Positions 18,467-26,703 of a DNA stretch of 64,000 nucleotides are shown here, piece by piece (the first letter of the stretch is position 1; every line of letters begins with the position of its first letter). Source of the stretch: Pseudomonas asplenii. Lineage in GTDB: Bacteria; Pseudomonadota; Gammaproteobacteria; Pseudomonadales; Pseudomonadaceae. The stretch covers positions 537,090-601,089 of the forward strand of contig NZ_JSYZ01000009.1 in the NCBI RefSeq assembly GCF_001293465.1, written 5' to 3'. The notes beneath the pieces are model-generated. The model was given only the letters and a program-made list of their open reading frames with translations, had not been told where the DNA came from and made no database searches. The translations under genes and the position numbers were made by a program.

Positions 18467-18513
18467 GATTCCTATCCCAAAATAAGTACCTCGGCTCCCA
18501 CACACAGCGCCAG

Positions 18514-19311
18514 TCAGCCGAATACCGTGACGGTCTGTCGGCTAAGAGCGATCAGCCGGTCATCCGGGCTCCACAGCGCTGCCGCCACATGCCCGTAGCC
18601 ATCGCGGGCATGCTCGATCACCGCCAGGTACTTGCACCAGTCCAGGGTGTCGAGCTCCAGCAGCGGTTGCACGAACTCGATGGTCCAGGTCAGGGTACTG
18701 CCCGCCGCCAGCTTCTTCAGGTGCGGCAACAGCGCCGGCGGCCAGGCATCCACCAGGGCCAGCAGGTGCGCCTCGTTCAGTGGCTCCTGCTCGACATCAC
18801 CACGCAGGCGCACCCAGCCGCCCATCTCCCGCGAAGTGTTGCCGGTGAACGGAAAGCCGCCAACCGCCCAGCGCATCGCCAGGTGCTGCATGAACTCCGG
18901 CGTCACGCCCTTGACGTACGGCAGTTCCTGGCACTGGTCCCAGTGCTTCATGTCCGGCGCCGGCTCGGCCGCCATCGCCACCGCCGACTCCCGGGAGGCA
19001 CCGAAGCTGCCCTGCACCAGAGTCACCACCTGACCGTTCTGCAGCGCCCGCCCGAGCACCTGGCTGACCGCCTTGCCTTCGCGCAGCACCTCGACCTCGA
19101 AACTGACCGGCACCCCTGGCTCGACCGGACCGACAAAGGTCACCGCCAGCGAACGTACAGGGCGATCAGCCGGCACCCGGGCGCGCATGGCTTCGTACTG
19201 GAGCGCGACCACCAGGCCGCCGAACGAGGCGCGCCCCTGGCCCCATTCGACCGGAATGACAAGAGCCTGGGGGTCGCGACGAACCCCTTCGAGCAAATCG
19301 GAAAAGCGCAT
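18514..19311 (-). CDS. Acyl-CoA thioesterase, TesB-like double hotdog
   Basis: 265 residues with two hotdog folds in tandem, the design of TesB-type thioesterases. The first half contains WGQGRASFGGLVVALQYEAM and the second MRWAVGGFPFTG followed by LLALVDAWPPALLPHL, equivalent to the Asp-Gln-Thr region of TesB. Such enzymes hydrolyse medium or long acyl-CoA. The start MRFSDLLEG at 19311 is preferred over upstream in-frame starts whose translation is not protein-like. It stands alone, 286 bases downstream of nothing obvious on its own strand. Confidence 0.85.
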   Translation of the reverse strand: MRFSDLLEGVRRDPQALVIPVEWGQGRASFGGLVVALQYEAMRARVPADRPVRSLAVTFVGPVEPGVPVSFEVEVLREGKAVSQVLGRALQNGQVVTLVQGSFGASRESAVAMAAEPAPDMKHWDQCQELPYVKGVTPEFMQHLAMRWAVGGFPFTGNTSREMGGWVRLRGDVEQEPLNEAHLLALVDAWPPALLPHLKKLAAGSTLTWTIEFVQPLLELDTLDWCKYLAVIEHARDGYGHVAAALWSPDDRLIALSRQTVTVFG

Positions 19312-19597
19312 GCACACCTCGGCTGGACAAGAATTCCCTGAAACCCGCTGCAAGCCAGTGGCCCACAAGATTGGTTCGCCTACCCAAATTCGAGCCCTGG
19401 GGGTTGCCTGGCAAGACGCCATGACCCCTCGCAGTCACGCTACGGCGAGAATGGCAACGCAGCCCTGGACCGAAATTGAGCAAGCGAATGAACCACACAG
19501 GCCACCCTACTTGCATCATGGAAGTGAATCTTAACCAGCCTCTTCGCGAGGTAAAGCGTCCATTCCAGCCAAATGACCCGCCATACAGGTCGTCATC

Positions 19598-20368
19598 TCA
19601 GGGGAAACAGCTGCTGCTCAGTTTCTCCAGCATCCGGTCCGACTTGCCTTCGGCGCGAGCCATGGTATGGCGCCAACCCTTGACGCAGGGTTGCAGGTCC
19701 TCCTGGGTCTGGGCCTGGAGCAACCATTGCCAGCAGTCATGCCAGTCGCCCAGAGCTTCCTGGGCCCCCTTGAGCCGCCGCAATGCCGGTGCCGGCAGCC
19801 GGTCCAGTTCCGGGTAGGCTTCGGCGGCGTAACGCACCCGCTTGATCAGCAGACGCAGGCGATGGCGGTCGTGCCCCGGTGCGTGCAAGGCCTCGTCCAG
19901 GGCCTGCCACTGCTTGGCCAGGCGCTTCTCGATGCGCTTGCGCAAGCCCTTGAGCAGGCCCTGACGCTCCGCGGCACGGAGGAAACGCGGGAAGGCATCG
20001 AGTACATCGAGCAGGTGCCGCAGTTCATTGCTGCGCGCCACGGCCCAGTAGTCCTGGGACAGTTGCGCGGTGCGCCGCGTGGCCGCGGCATGCTGGCCCT
20101 GGCGGTGCAGATAGGCCGCCAGCACCTCGCGGTCGCGGATCGGCGTGGTCGAGCGCCCCACTTCGGCTGCCGCCTGCTCCAGTTGCTCGACACCCGGCAA
20201 TCCGCGCAATGGCCGCAGCAGGCTGCGCAGGCGGCGCACGGCGATGCGCAGGTCATGCAGGCCCTCGTCATCGGTCAGCGCATCGACCCGCGCATGACAG
20301 GCCAACAACCGCACGTGCAGGTTCAACACCTGAGCCACCAAACGATCCACCAGGGCCGACATCGACAT
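19598..20368 (-). CDS. CHAD domain protein
   Basis: 256 residues (254 if the second ATG at 20362 is used, which has better spacing from GGGAGGA). The histidine-rich helical CHAD fold binds polyphosphate in characterised homologues. Visible are VHDLR-like LHDLRIAVRRLRSLLRPL near residue 38, the helical HDRHRLRLLIKRVRYAAEAY and DWHDCWQWLL. It lies 18 bases downstream of tgpA on the same strand and could be the last gene of the moxR-DUF58-tgpA operon. A link between polyphosphate and that operon is conjecture. Confidence 0.88.
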   Translation of the reverse strand: MSMSALVDRLVAQVLNLHVRLLACHARVDALTDDEGLHDLRIAVRRLRSLLRPLRGLPGVEQLEQAAAEVGRSTTPIRDREVLAAYLHRQGQHAAATRRTAQLSQDYWAVARSNELRHLLDVLDAFPRFLRAAERQGLLKGLRKRIEKRLAKQWQALDEALHAPGHDRHRLRLLIKRVRYAAEAYPELDRLPAPALRRLKGAQEALGDWHDCWQWLLQAQTQEDLQPCVKGWRHTMARAEGKSDRMLEKLSSSCFP

Positions 20369-20386
20369 TTCCTCCCAAATCGAACT

Positions 20387-22339
20387 TCAAAGACTGCGAC
20401 GTAATGCCTGCAACGCCTGTTGCAATACATCCATCGACGGGGTTTCTTCAGCATAGCGCTGGCTGACGAACAACTCGCCAAAGCGACGGATGTCCGGCGC
20501 CTGCAGCGGCAACTGTGCGGCGGCGCGCTCGACGAATGCCAGTGGTCCCTCGCCCGGCTCACGGACCAGGCCACGGCGGCGCAGCAGTCGTTCAAAGGTC
20601 ATGAACGCGCGCAGTTGCGGATCGGCCTTCGCCTGCCAGGGGCGCAGCAGCCATAACGACAGCAATGCCAGGATCAGCACCAGGCCGATCGGCAGCATCA
20701 CCCCGGCCAGGTCGCCGAACCAGCGCCCGAGTATCTGCAACTGCTGCTCGCCCTGATAGCCCAGGACCCAGCGTTGCCAGGCGTAATTGAGGTTATCCCA
20801 GCCCAGGCGCAACTCGTTGAGCCAGCTCAACTGACGGTACCGCAACGGCGAGAACGCCAAGGCCCCCGGCGCGCCCTCATCGGCCGCCAGGGCCTGCTCC
20901 AGGCCCTGGTCGATGCGCTGCGGCGCCACCGCGTAGGTCGGGTCGACACTGCGCCAGCCCTGCCCGGCCTGCCAGTACTCGACCCAGGCATGGGCGTCGT
21001 ACTGGCGCACGGTCAGAAAGTGGCCGGCCGGATTCAACTCGCCTCCCTGATAGCCGGCCACCACCCGCGCCGGAATGCCCGCCGCGCGCAGCACATAGGT
21101 CATGGCGCCGGCGAAGTGCGCGCAGAAGCCCTGGCGGCTGTCGAACAGGAAGCCGTCGATACTGTTGGGCCCCAGGGTCGGCGGCCTGAGGGTGTAGTGA
21201 TAGGGTTCGTCGTGAAAATGCCCGAGCAGCGCCGCCACCAGCGCGTCGGGCTGTGGATAGGTGCGCCGCAGTTCGGTCGCCCATTGGCGGGTTCGCGGGT
21301 CGCCCTGGGCCGGCAGTTGCAGGGCGCGACGGCGGGCCCGTTCGTCGAGCTGCGGGTCGCGTGACACCTGCGGCCAGGAACTGGCCCGGTACAGCAGCGC
21401 CTGTTGCACCGGGCGCTGACGTTGCAGGCGATAGTCCGCCAGTTGGCGCACATCGCCCAGATCACTGCTGGCGACATCCAGCGTCGGCAGCCAGGGCTTG
21501 CCGCTCGGTTGCAGGAGGATGCTGTAGCGCCAGGGCTCACCGCTGGTCTGCCATTTCGGCGCCGGGCTCGAGGCGATGCCCGGCGACTGGCTCCAGCGGC
21601 GGCCGTCGAACTGCTCCAGGGTCAAGGCACGCCAGTACAACGCCCGTCGCGGCGGCAGCGGGCCGTCGAAACTGGCACGAAACGCCAGGTCGGCGGAGCG
21701 CCCGAGTTCGGCGACATCGGCCGGCGACATGTTTTCGGACAGCCCGCTCAGGCCCTTGTCGCTCGGCAACGGCAACGACCATAGCGGTGCGATCCGCGGG
21801 AAGAACAGGAACAACAGCAGCATCAGCGGCACGGCCTGCGCCAACAGGGTCGCGGCCAGTTTCAAGGTCGCCGCCGGCCGGGTGCCGGGTCCCTGCTGCA
21901 AGCCGATCAGGGCCGCCAGCAGGGCCCCGATCGGCAGCAGGCTGTAGGCCGCCCACGGCAGGCTGTCCTCGAACAGATAGGCCACCGCCACGCAGAACAG
22001 GCCGAGAAATATCAGCACCAGCGCATCGCGGTGGGTGCGGGTTTCCACCAGCTTGAGGATGAACATCGCCACCAGCAGCACCGCGCCGGCGTCCAGGCCG
22101 ATCAGGCTGCTGCGCGAAAGCCAGATTCCGGCGACGGTGAACAGCAGCAACAGCAGTTCCAGCAGCCGCCCGGGAAAGGCCGCGCGCATGCGATACACCT
22201 GGATACGCCAGAAGCTGCAACCGAGCCAGAAGGCGACCATCCACAACGGCACGTGGAACCAGAACGGCACCATGACCAGGGCCTGGGCCACCAACAGCCA
22301 GACCAGGCTGGCCCGGGAAATCGTCGTCACGTGACTCAT
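20387..22339 (-). CDS. tgpA: TgpA, membrane protein with periplasmic transglutaminase domain
   Basis: 650 residues. The N-terminal 190 residues form five to six membrane helices, then a periplasmic transglutaminase-like domain with the catalytic triad in DSRQGFCAHFAGAM (Cys), YDAHAWVEYW (His) and WRSVDPTYA (Asp), and a last membrane helix near residue 560 before a cytoplasmic tail. TgpA is essential in P. aeruginosa (PA2873). The ATG overlaps the stop of the DUF58 gene as ATGA, so MoxR ATPase, DUF58 protein and TgpA are translated in series. Confidence 0.93.
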   Translation of the reverse strand: MSHVTTISRASLVWLLVAQALVMVPFWFHVPLWMVAFWLGCSFWRIQVYRMRAAFPGRLLELLLLLFTVAGIWLSRSSLIGLDAGAVLLVAMFILKLVETRTHRDALVLIFLGLFCVAVAYLFEDSLPWAAYSLLPIGALLAALIGLQQGPGTRPAATLKLAATLLAQAVPLMLLLFLFFPRIAPLWSLPLPSDKGLSGLSENMSPADVAELGRSADLAFRASFDGPLPPRRALYWRALTLEQFDGRRWSQSPGIASSPAPKWQTSGEPWRYSILLQPSGKPWLPTLDVASSDLGDVRQLADYRLQRQRPVQQALLYRASSWPQVSRDPQLDERARRRALQLPAQGDPRTRQWATELRRTYPQPDALVAALLGHFHDEPYHYTLRPPTLGPNSIDGFLFDSRQGFCAHFAGAMTYVLRAAGIPARVVAGYQGGELNPAGHFLTVRQYDAHAWVEYWQAGQGWRSVDPTYAVAPQRIDQGLEQALAADEGAPGALAFSPLRYRQLSWLNELRLGWDNLNYAWQRWVLGYQGEQQLQILGRWFGDLAGVMLPIGLVLILALLSLWLLRPWQAKADPQLRAFMTFERLLRRRGLVREPGEGPLAFVERAAAQLPLQAPDIRRFGELFVSQRYAEETPSMDVLQQALQALRRSL

Positions 22340-23289
22340 GCCTCTTGCCCGAACAGCGCCAGGGCGCGCAGGCACGCCTCGCAATGGGCCGCACCGCTGT
22401 CGGTGGCCAGGCGTCGACCGGGCAACTGCAAGGCGAATGGCTGCTGGCGACGGGTCAACTCCAGCACCCAATAGCACAGACGCGACAGGCGCTGCTCGAC
22501 ATCGCCGCCCAGGGCGAGGAAATCCAGGCAATGTTCCCGACCCTCGAGGCGGGCGAAATCCTTGATCAGCAGCCCTTGTCCACGGGAGTAGGCCTTCCAG
22601 TGCAAGCGACGCCAGGAGTCGCCGGGCTGGTAGGGCTTGAGCCCCTGGTAGTCATCGACGCCGTGCCCGTGGGCCCGCGCGCCCTCCTCCCGCTCATCCT
22701 CCGGCAGGCTGGCCAGGGCCGGCAGCTCACCTTCCAGCGGCTGTGGATAAACCAGCACCCGCTGCCCCAGGTCGACCCAGCTCCAGGCACGCAGGATACC
22801 CAGGGGGAAGCTGCTGCGCACACCGATCCGCGGGGCTGCCAGCCAGCCGCGCGCCACGGTCGGCCGGGTCAGTTCCAGCTCGCTGAAACCCGCCGGCGGG
22901 ACATCGGTCGCCTGGGTCGCCCGGGCCGACCAGCCGAGGTGGACCGCCTGGTGGCTCTTGCCGGCGCTTTCCAGGCGGACCACGAAACGCGCCTGCTCAC
23001 CGACGAACACCGCCGGCCCGACCCCGGCGCTCAGCACCAGCCCCCGCAGGTTGCGATAGGTATGCAGGATCGCCACGACGAACAGCGACAACAGCAGGAA
23101 GCACAAGCCATAGGCGAGGCTGTTCTGATAATTGATCGCCACCAGCAGGATCAGCAGCAGCAAGGCAGCAAACACCCCACCGGTACGGTTGGGCAGGATG
23201 AAGATCCGTCGCTGGGTCAGCTCCACCCGCGCCGACGGCGGCAGGCGCCGGGCCAGCCAGGCCCGCCACGCCGTGCGCAGCCGGGTCAT
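22336..23289 (-). CDS. DUF58 domain protein
   Basis: 317 residues. Two adjacent membrane helices (VFAALLLLILLVAINYQN and the next LAYGLCFLLLSLFVVAIL) near residues 40-85, then a domain that carries the DUF58 signature GLKPYQPGDSWRRLHWKAY near residue 215. DUF58 proteins act with MoxR ATPases as membrane-bound partners with a von Willebrand A-like region. The start overlaps the stop of the MoxR gene (TGATG) and the end overlaps the tgpA start, which points to a stoichiometric complex. Confidence 0.9.
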   Translation of the reverse strand: MTRLRTAWRAWLARRLPPSARVELTQRRIFILPNRTGGVFAALLLLILLVAINYQNSLAYGLCFLLLSLFVVAILHTYRNLRGLVLSAGVGPAVFVGEQARFVVRLESAGKSHQAVHLGWSARATQATDVPPAGFSELELTRPTVARGWLAAPRIGVRSSFPLGILRAWSWVDLGQRVLVYPQPLEGELPALASLPEDEREEGARAHGHGVDDYQGLKPYQPGDSWRRLHWKAYSRGQGLLIKDFARLEGREHCLDFLALGGDVEQRLSRLCYWVLELTRRQQPFALQLPGRRLATDSGAAHCEACLRALALFGQEA

Positions 23290-24206
23290 CAAAGCGCCGG
23301 CACCTCGCGCAACAGCCACTGCACCAAGGCGCCACCACCCAGCCCGGCCGGGTCGGCACGCTCGCGCAGGCGATGGCCGATCACCGCCGGCAACACCGCC
23401 TGCACGTCTTCCGGAATCACATAGTCCCGCCCGGCCAGCAACGCCCAGGCCCGGGCGGCGGCAAGGATCGCCAGGCTCGCCCGCGGCGACAGGCCCCAGG
23501 CGAATTGCGCTTCACTGCGGGTCGCACCGACCAGGCGCAGCACATAGTCCACCAACGCATCGCTGGCGCGGACCTGCTTGACCTCCTGCTGCAACACGGC
23601 CAGTTCGCCATGGCTGAGGATCGGTTGCAGCCGCGGCAACAGGTCCCGCCGTGAGGTGCCCTGCAACAGCGCCTTTTCCGCCGCCCGGGCCGGATAACCG
23701 AGGGACACGCGCATCAGGAAACGATCGAGCTGCGACTCGGGCAAGGCAAAGGTGCCGCCCTGGCTGGTGGGGTTCTGCGTGGCGATGACGAAAAACGGCG
23801 ATGGCAACGGCCGGGTGGCGCCCTCGATGGTCACCTGGCCTTCCTCCATGGCTTCGAGCAGGGCGCTCTGGCTCTTGGGCGTGGCGCGATTGATTTCATC
23901 GGCCAGCACCAGCTCGGCGAAGATCGGCCCGGGATGGAAGACGAAAGCGCCGCTATCCCTGTCGAACACCGAGGTGCCGAGAATATCGCTGGGCAGCAGG
24001 TCGGAAGTGAACTGGATACGTTGAAAACTCAGGCCAAGGACCTTGGCCAGGGTATGACTGAGCGTGGTCTTGCCCATGCCGGGCAGATCCTCGATCAGCA
24101 GATGGCCGTCGGCCAGAAGACAGGTCAGGGCCAGGCGGACCTGCGCATCCTTGCCCAATACCACCTGGTTGACGGCCTGCAGGCAGGCTTCCAGCTTACT
24201 GCGCAT
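23289..24206 (-). CDS. MoxR family AAA+ ATPase
   Basis: 305 residues. Walker A LPGMGKTTL near residue 42, Walker B ELVLADEINRATPKSQSALLEAMEE, sensor 1 FFVIATQNP and the Arg-finger region QLDRFLMRV are intact; the C-terminal helical lid ends the protein. MoxR ATPases act as chaperones in assembly or activation of protein complexes, here most likely of the DUF58 and TgpA proteins encoded next. First gene of the operon; the 209 bases upstream hold a REP pair and the promoter. Confidence 0.93.
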   Translation of the reverse strand: MRSKLEACLQAVNQVVLGKDAQVRLALTCLLADGHLLIEDLPGMGKTTLSHTLAKVLGLSFQRIQFTSDLLPSDILGTSVFDRDSGAFVFHPGPIFAELVLADEINRATPKSQSALLEAMEEGQVTIEGATRPLPSPFFVIATQNPTSQGGTFALPESQLDRFLMRVSLGYPARAAEKALLQGTSRRDLLPRLQPILSHGELAVLQQEVKQVRASDALVDYVLRLVGATRSEAQFAWGLSPRASLAILAAARAWALLAGRDYVIPEDVQAVLPAVIGHRLRERADPAGLGGGALVQWLLREVPAL

Positions 24207-24265
24207 AGGCAGACATCCAAACGAGGGAAACGCCGGAGATATTATCGCAGGAACCCCGTCGTAGC

Positions 24266-24335
24266 CGGATTTATCCGCGAAGAGGCGACGCGTCTTTCAG
24301 CAAGACCTCGTTATCGTTCTTCGCGAATACATCCG
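24266..24335. repeat. REP pair (inverted 18-bp copies)
   Basis: Two 18-base copies in opposite orientation, at 24266-24283 and 24318-24335, that agree at 16 positions and share the CGCGAAGA core. They frame a 34-base spacer between the moxR operon and the lipoprotein gene. Confidence 0.65.
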
Positions 24336-24415
24336 ACTGCCACGGGAAGTAGTCCTTCAGCTTTCCCAGGGAGAAGCGCTCCTGCAAGATCAGGCATCCC
24401 GCCTCGCCACGGGGT

Positions 24416-24694
24416 TCAACGACCGGCGCGCGACTCGCGGATGTAGAAACGCGCTTTCTCGGCCTTGGCCGAGCAGCCCTCATAGGCCTCGAACTGCTGC
24501 TGGGTCTTGGCCCCGGTCAGCAACGAGAGCGCCTTGGAATAGCTCACGGTTCCGGCAAAGCCTTCGGCCTTGGCCAGGTCCAGTTCACGCCAGGCGGCAT
24601 CCAGCTGGGTACCACAGGTTTCGCGATAGGCGGTCTTGCCCGCGCAACCAGCCAACGCCAATGCAATCAATGGCACACAGATCCAGGCTTTCAT
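24416..24694 (-). CDS. Small lipoprotein, unknown function
   Basis: 92 residues. MKAWICVPLIALALAGCAGK is a lipoprotein signal peptide with the lipobox LAGC; the residue after the cysteine is Ala, which favours outer-membrane sorting. The mature part is helical and has two further cysteines (ETCGTQL and YEGCSAK), which may form a disulfide bond. The ATG at 24694 is preferred over an in-frame GTG three codons earlier because GAGG is then eight bases away. No named family recognised. Confidence 0.8.
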   Translation of the reverse strand: MKAWICVPLIALALAGCAGKTAYRETCGTQLDAAWRELDLAKAEGFAGTVSYSKALSLLTGAKTQQQFEAYEGCSAKAEKARFYIRESRAGR

Positions 24695-24880
24695 CGATGA
24701 CACCTCAGAGAAAAAACAGTCGTGCAGCTTATGACGGTGCGCCAGGCAAAAAGTGCCTTGCCCCGTTCCACAAGCTTAGCCAATCCACATGAACGCAAGC
24801 CATCCGGCCTTTCGAACAGCTCGGCGATTGTACCTCAGCCCGCCTTGGGTGCATTGTGAGTCACCGGCCGGAAGGAGTGC

Positions 24881-25924
24881 ATGATGAAAAAACGTGTCGC
24901 ATTGGTACTGGGCTCGGGTGGGGCCCGGGGGTACGCGCATATCGGGGTGATCGAGGAGATCGAACGGCGCGGCTATGAGATCGCCTGTATCGCCGGTTGC
25001 TCGATGGGCGCGGTGGTCGGCGGAATCTACGCCGCCGGCAAGCTCGACGAGTACCGCAACTGGATCGAGAGCCTGGACTATCTCGACGTCCTGCGCCTGG
25101 TCGACGTCAGTTTCCGGCTGGGGGCGATCCGCGGCGAAAAGGTCTTCGGCCAGATCCGCAAGATCGTCGGTGAAATCGATATCGAAGACCTGCGCATCCC
25201 CTATACGGCGGTCGCCGCCGACCTGACCAACCAGCAGGAAATCTGGTTCCAGGAAGGTTGCCTGCACCAGGCCATGCGCGCCTCGGCGGCCATCCCGAGC
25301 CTGTTCACGCCGGTCATGCAGGGCAACCGCATGCTGGTCGATGGCGGCCTGCTCAACCCGTTGCCGATCGTGCCGGTGGTCTCCAGCCACTGCGACCTGA
25401 TCATCGCCGTCAACCTCAACGCCACCAATCAGAAGCAGTATCAGTTGCCGGTGATCCAGCGTCCGCCGGCCTTCAAGAGCCGCTTCAACGCCCTGCTCAG
25501 TTCCATGGGCTCGCGCCTGCCGTTCCGGCGCAAGCAGGCCGAGCAATTGCTGCGCCTGGAACAGCAGACCCTCGCCGCGGATTCGGCGGACCTCAGCAAT
25601 GCCTGGCTCGACCCCGCCGATCCCGAGGCCCAGCAACCGGCAGCGGCCCCCGAGGTCGCTGCTGCGCCGAAGTCGGCGACGGGTTCGTTCATCGTCGACA
25701 ACGTCGGCCCGGCGTCCTTGCTGGACCTGATCAACCAGAGTTTCGAAGTGATGCAGACGTCGCTGGCGCAGTACAAGATCGCCGGCTACCCGCCGGATAT
25801 CCTGATCAACGTGCCCAAGCGCGTGTGCCGGTTCTTCGAGTTCTACAAGGCGCCGGAGCTGATTGCCCTGGGCCGCGAGATCGCCCGCGATACGCTGGAT
25901 CGCTACGAGGAGGAACGGCGCTGA
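24881..25924 (+). CDS. Patatin-like phospholipase, RssA/YchK type
   Basis: 347 residues. The oxyanion loop GSGGARGYAHIGV (11-23), nucleophile GCSMG (Ser41) and catalytic Asp154 in LVDGGLLNP define the patatin Ser-Asp dyad. A proline- and alanine-rich linker lies at about 245-270 (AAAPEVAAAPKSATG), followed by a helical C-terminal part. No signal peptide or Patatin transporter domain is present, so it is probably cytoplasmic. AAGGAG precedes the start. It is convergent with kdpE. Confidence 0.92.
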   Translation: MMKKRVALVLGSGGARGYAHIGVIEEIERRGYEIACIAGCSMGAVVGGIYAAGKLDEYRNWIESLDYLDVLRLVDVSFRLGAIRGEKVFGQIRKIVGEIDIEDLRIPYTAVAADLTNQQEIWFQEGCLHQAMRASAAIPSLFTPVMQGNRMLVDGGLLNPLPIVPVVSSHCDLIIAVNLNATNQKQYQLPVIQRPPAFKSRFNALLSSMGSRLPFRRKQAEQLLRLEQQTLAADSADLSNAWLDPADPEAQQPAAAPEVAAAPKSATGSFIVDNVGPASLLDLINQSFEVMQTSLAQYKIAGYPPDILINVPKRVCRFFEFYKAPELIALGREIARDTLDRYEEERR

Positions 25925-25975
25925 GACCGAGGGACCACGCACAGCGTCCACAGTAGTGGATGGATCGTGTCTCAG
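25921..25975. repeat. Nested inverted repeats between convergent patatin and kdpE genes
   Basis: CTGAGAC (25921-25927) pairs with GTCTCAG (25969-25975), and inside TCCAC (25947-25951) pairs with GTGGA (25956-25960). Both stop codons lie in the outer arms. It could be a bidirectional processing or termination structure, although there is no T run. Confidence 0.45.
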
Positions 25976-26667
25976 GCCTGGTTATCGAGCAGGCGATAGC
26001 CGACGCCGGCCTCGGTGACGATGAAACGTGGCCGTGTCGGGTCGTCCGCCAGTTTCTGGCGCAGGTGCCCGACCACGATCCGCAGGTAGTGGCTGTCCTC
26101 GGTGTGGGTGGGGCCCCAGATGTCCTTGAGCAGTTGCTGCTGGGTGATGACGCGCCCGGGATGCCGTGCCAGCTGGGCCAGCACCGCATACTCCTTGCGC
26201 GTCAACGCCACTTCCGCCCCATCCAGCGACACCCGGCGATACGCCAGGTCGACGGTCAGCGGGCCGAACTTCAAGGCCGCCTCCTGGACCTCGCCCGCCG
26301 GTACCTGGCGCAACAGCGCACGGATCCGCGCCAGGAACTCCTGGATGCCGAAGGGCTTGGTCACATAGTCGTTGGCACCACCGTCGAGGGCCTGGACCTT
26401 CTGCGCCTCGCTGGCGCGCACCGACAGCACCAGCACCGGCGCCGCGGACCACTCGCGAAACTCGCGCAGCACCTGCTGGCCGTCCATGTCCGGCAAGCCG
26501 AGGTCGAGCACCAGCAGGTCGGGCTTGTTCAGCGCCGCCTGGGCCAGGCCCTCGGTGCCGGTACCCGCCTCCAGTACCTTGTACCCCTGGGACGCCAGGC
26601 TGATACGCAGGAACTTGCGAATCTGCGGTTCATCGTCGATGACCAGGATGGTCGATATCTGGCTCAT
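25972..26667 (-). CDS. kdpE: KdpE, response regulator of the potassium system
   Basis: 231 residues. Receiver domain with acidic pair DDE (11-13), phospho-acceptor Asp55 in VLDLGLPD and the conserved Lys in VTKPFG; the OmpR-type winged helix follows, with LTRKEYAVLAQLARHPGRVITQQQLL broken across the recognition helix and the final GVGYRL. It receives phosphate from KdpD and activates kdpFABC under potassium limitation or salt stress. It follows kdpD by 36 bases. Confidence 0.96.
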   Translation of the reverse strand: MSQISTILVIDDEPQIRKFLRISLASQGYKVLEAGTGTEGLAQAALNKPDLLVLDLGLPDMDGQQVLREFREWSAAPVLVLSVRASEAQKVQALDGGANDYVTKPFGIQEFLARIRALLRQVPAGEVQEAALKFGPLTVDLAYRRVSLDGAEVALTRKEYAVLAQLARHPGRVITQQQLLKDIWGPTHTEDSHYLRIVVGHLRQKLADDPTRPRFIVTEAGVGYRLLDNQA

Positions 26668-26703
26668 GATTGCGGCATCTGACTGAGAAGTGGCCGAAGC
26701 ATA

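Noticed and set aside
18421..18500. IS3-family insertion sequence
   Set aside because: Only a resemblance to terminal repeats; no transposase fragment, second end or target duplication visible.
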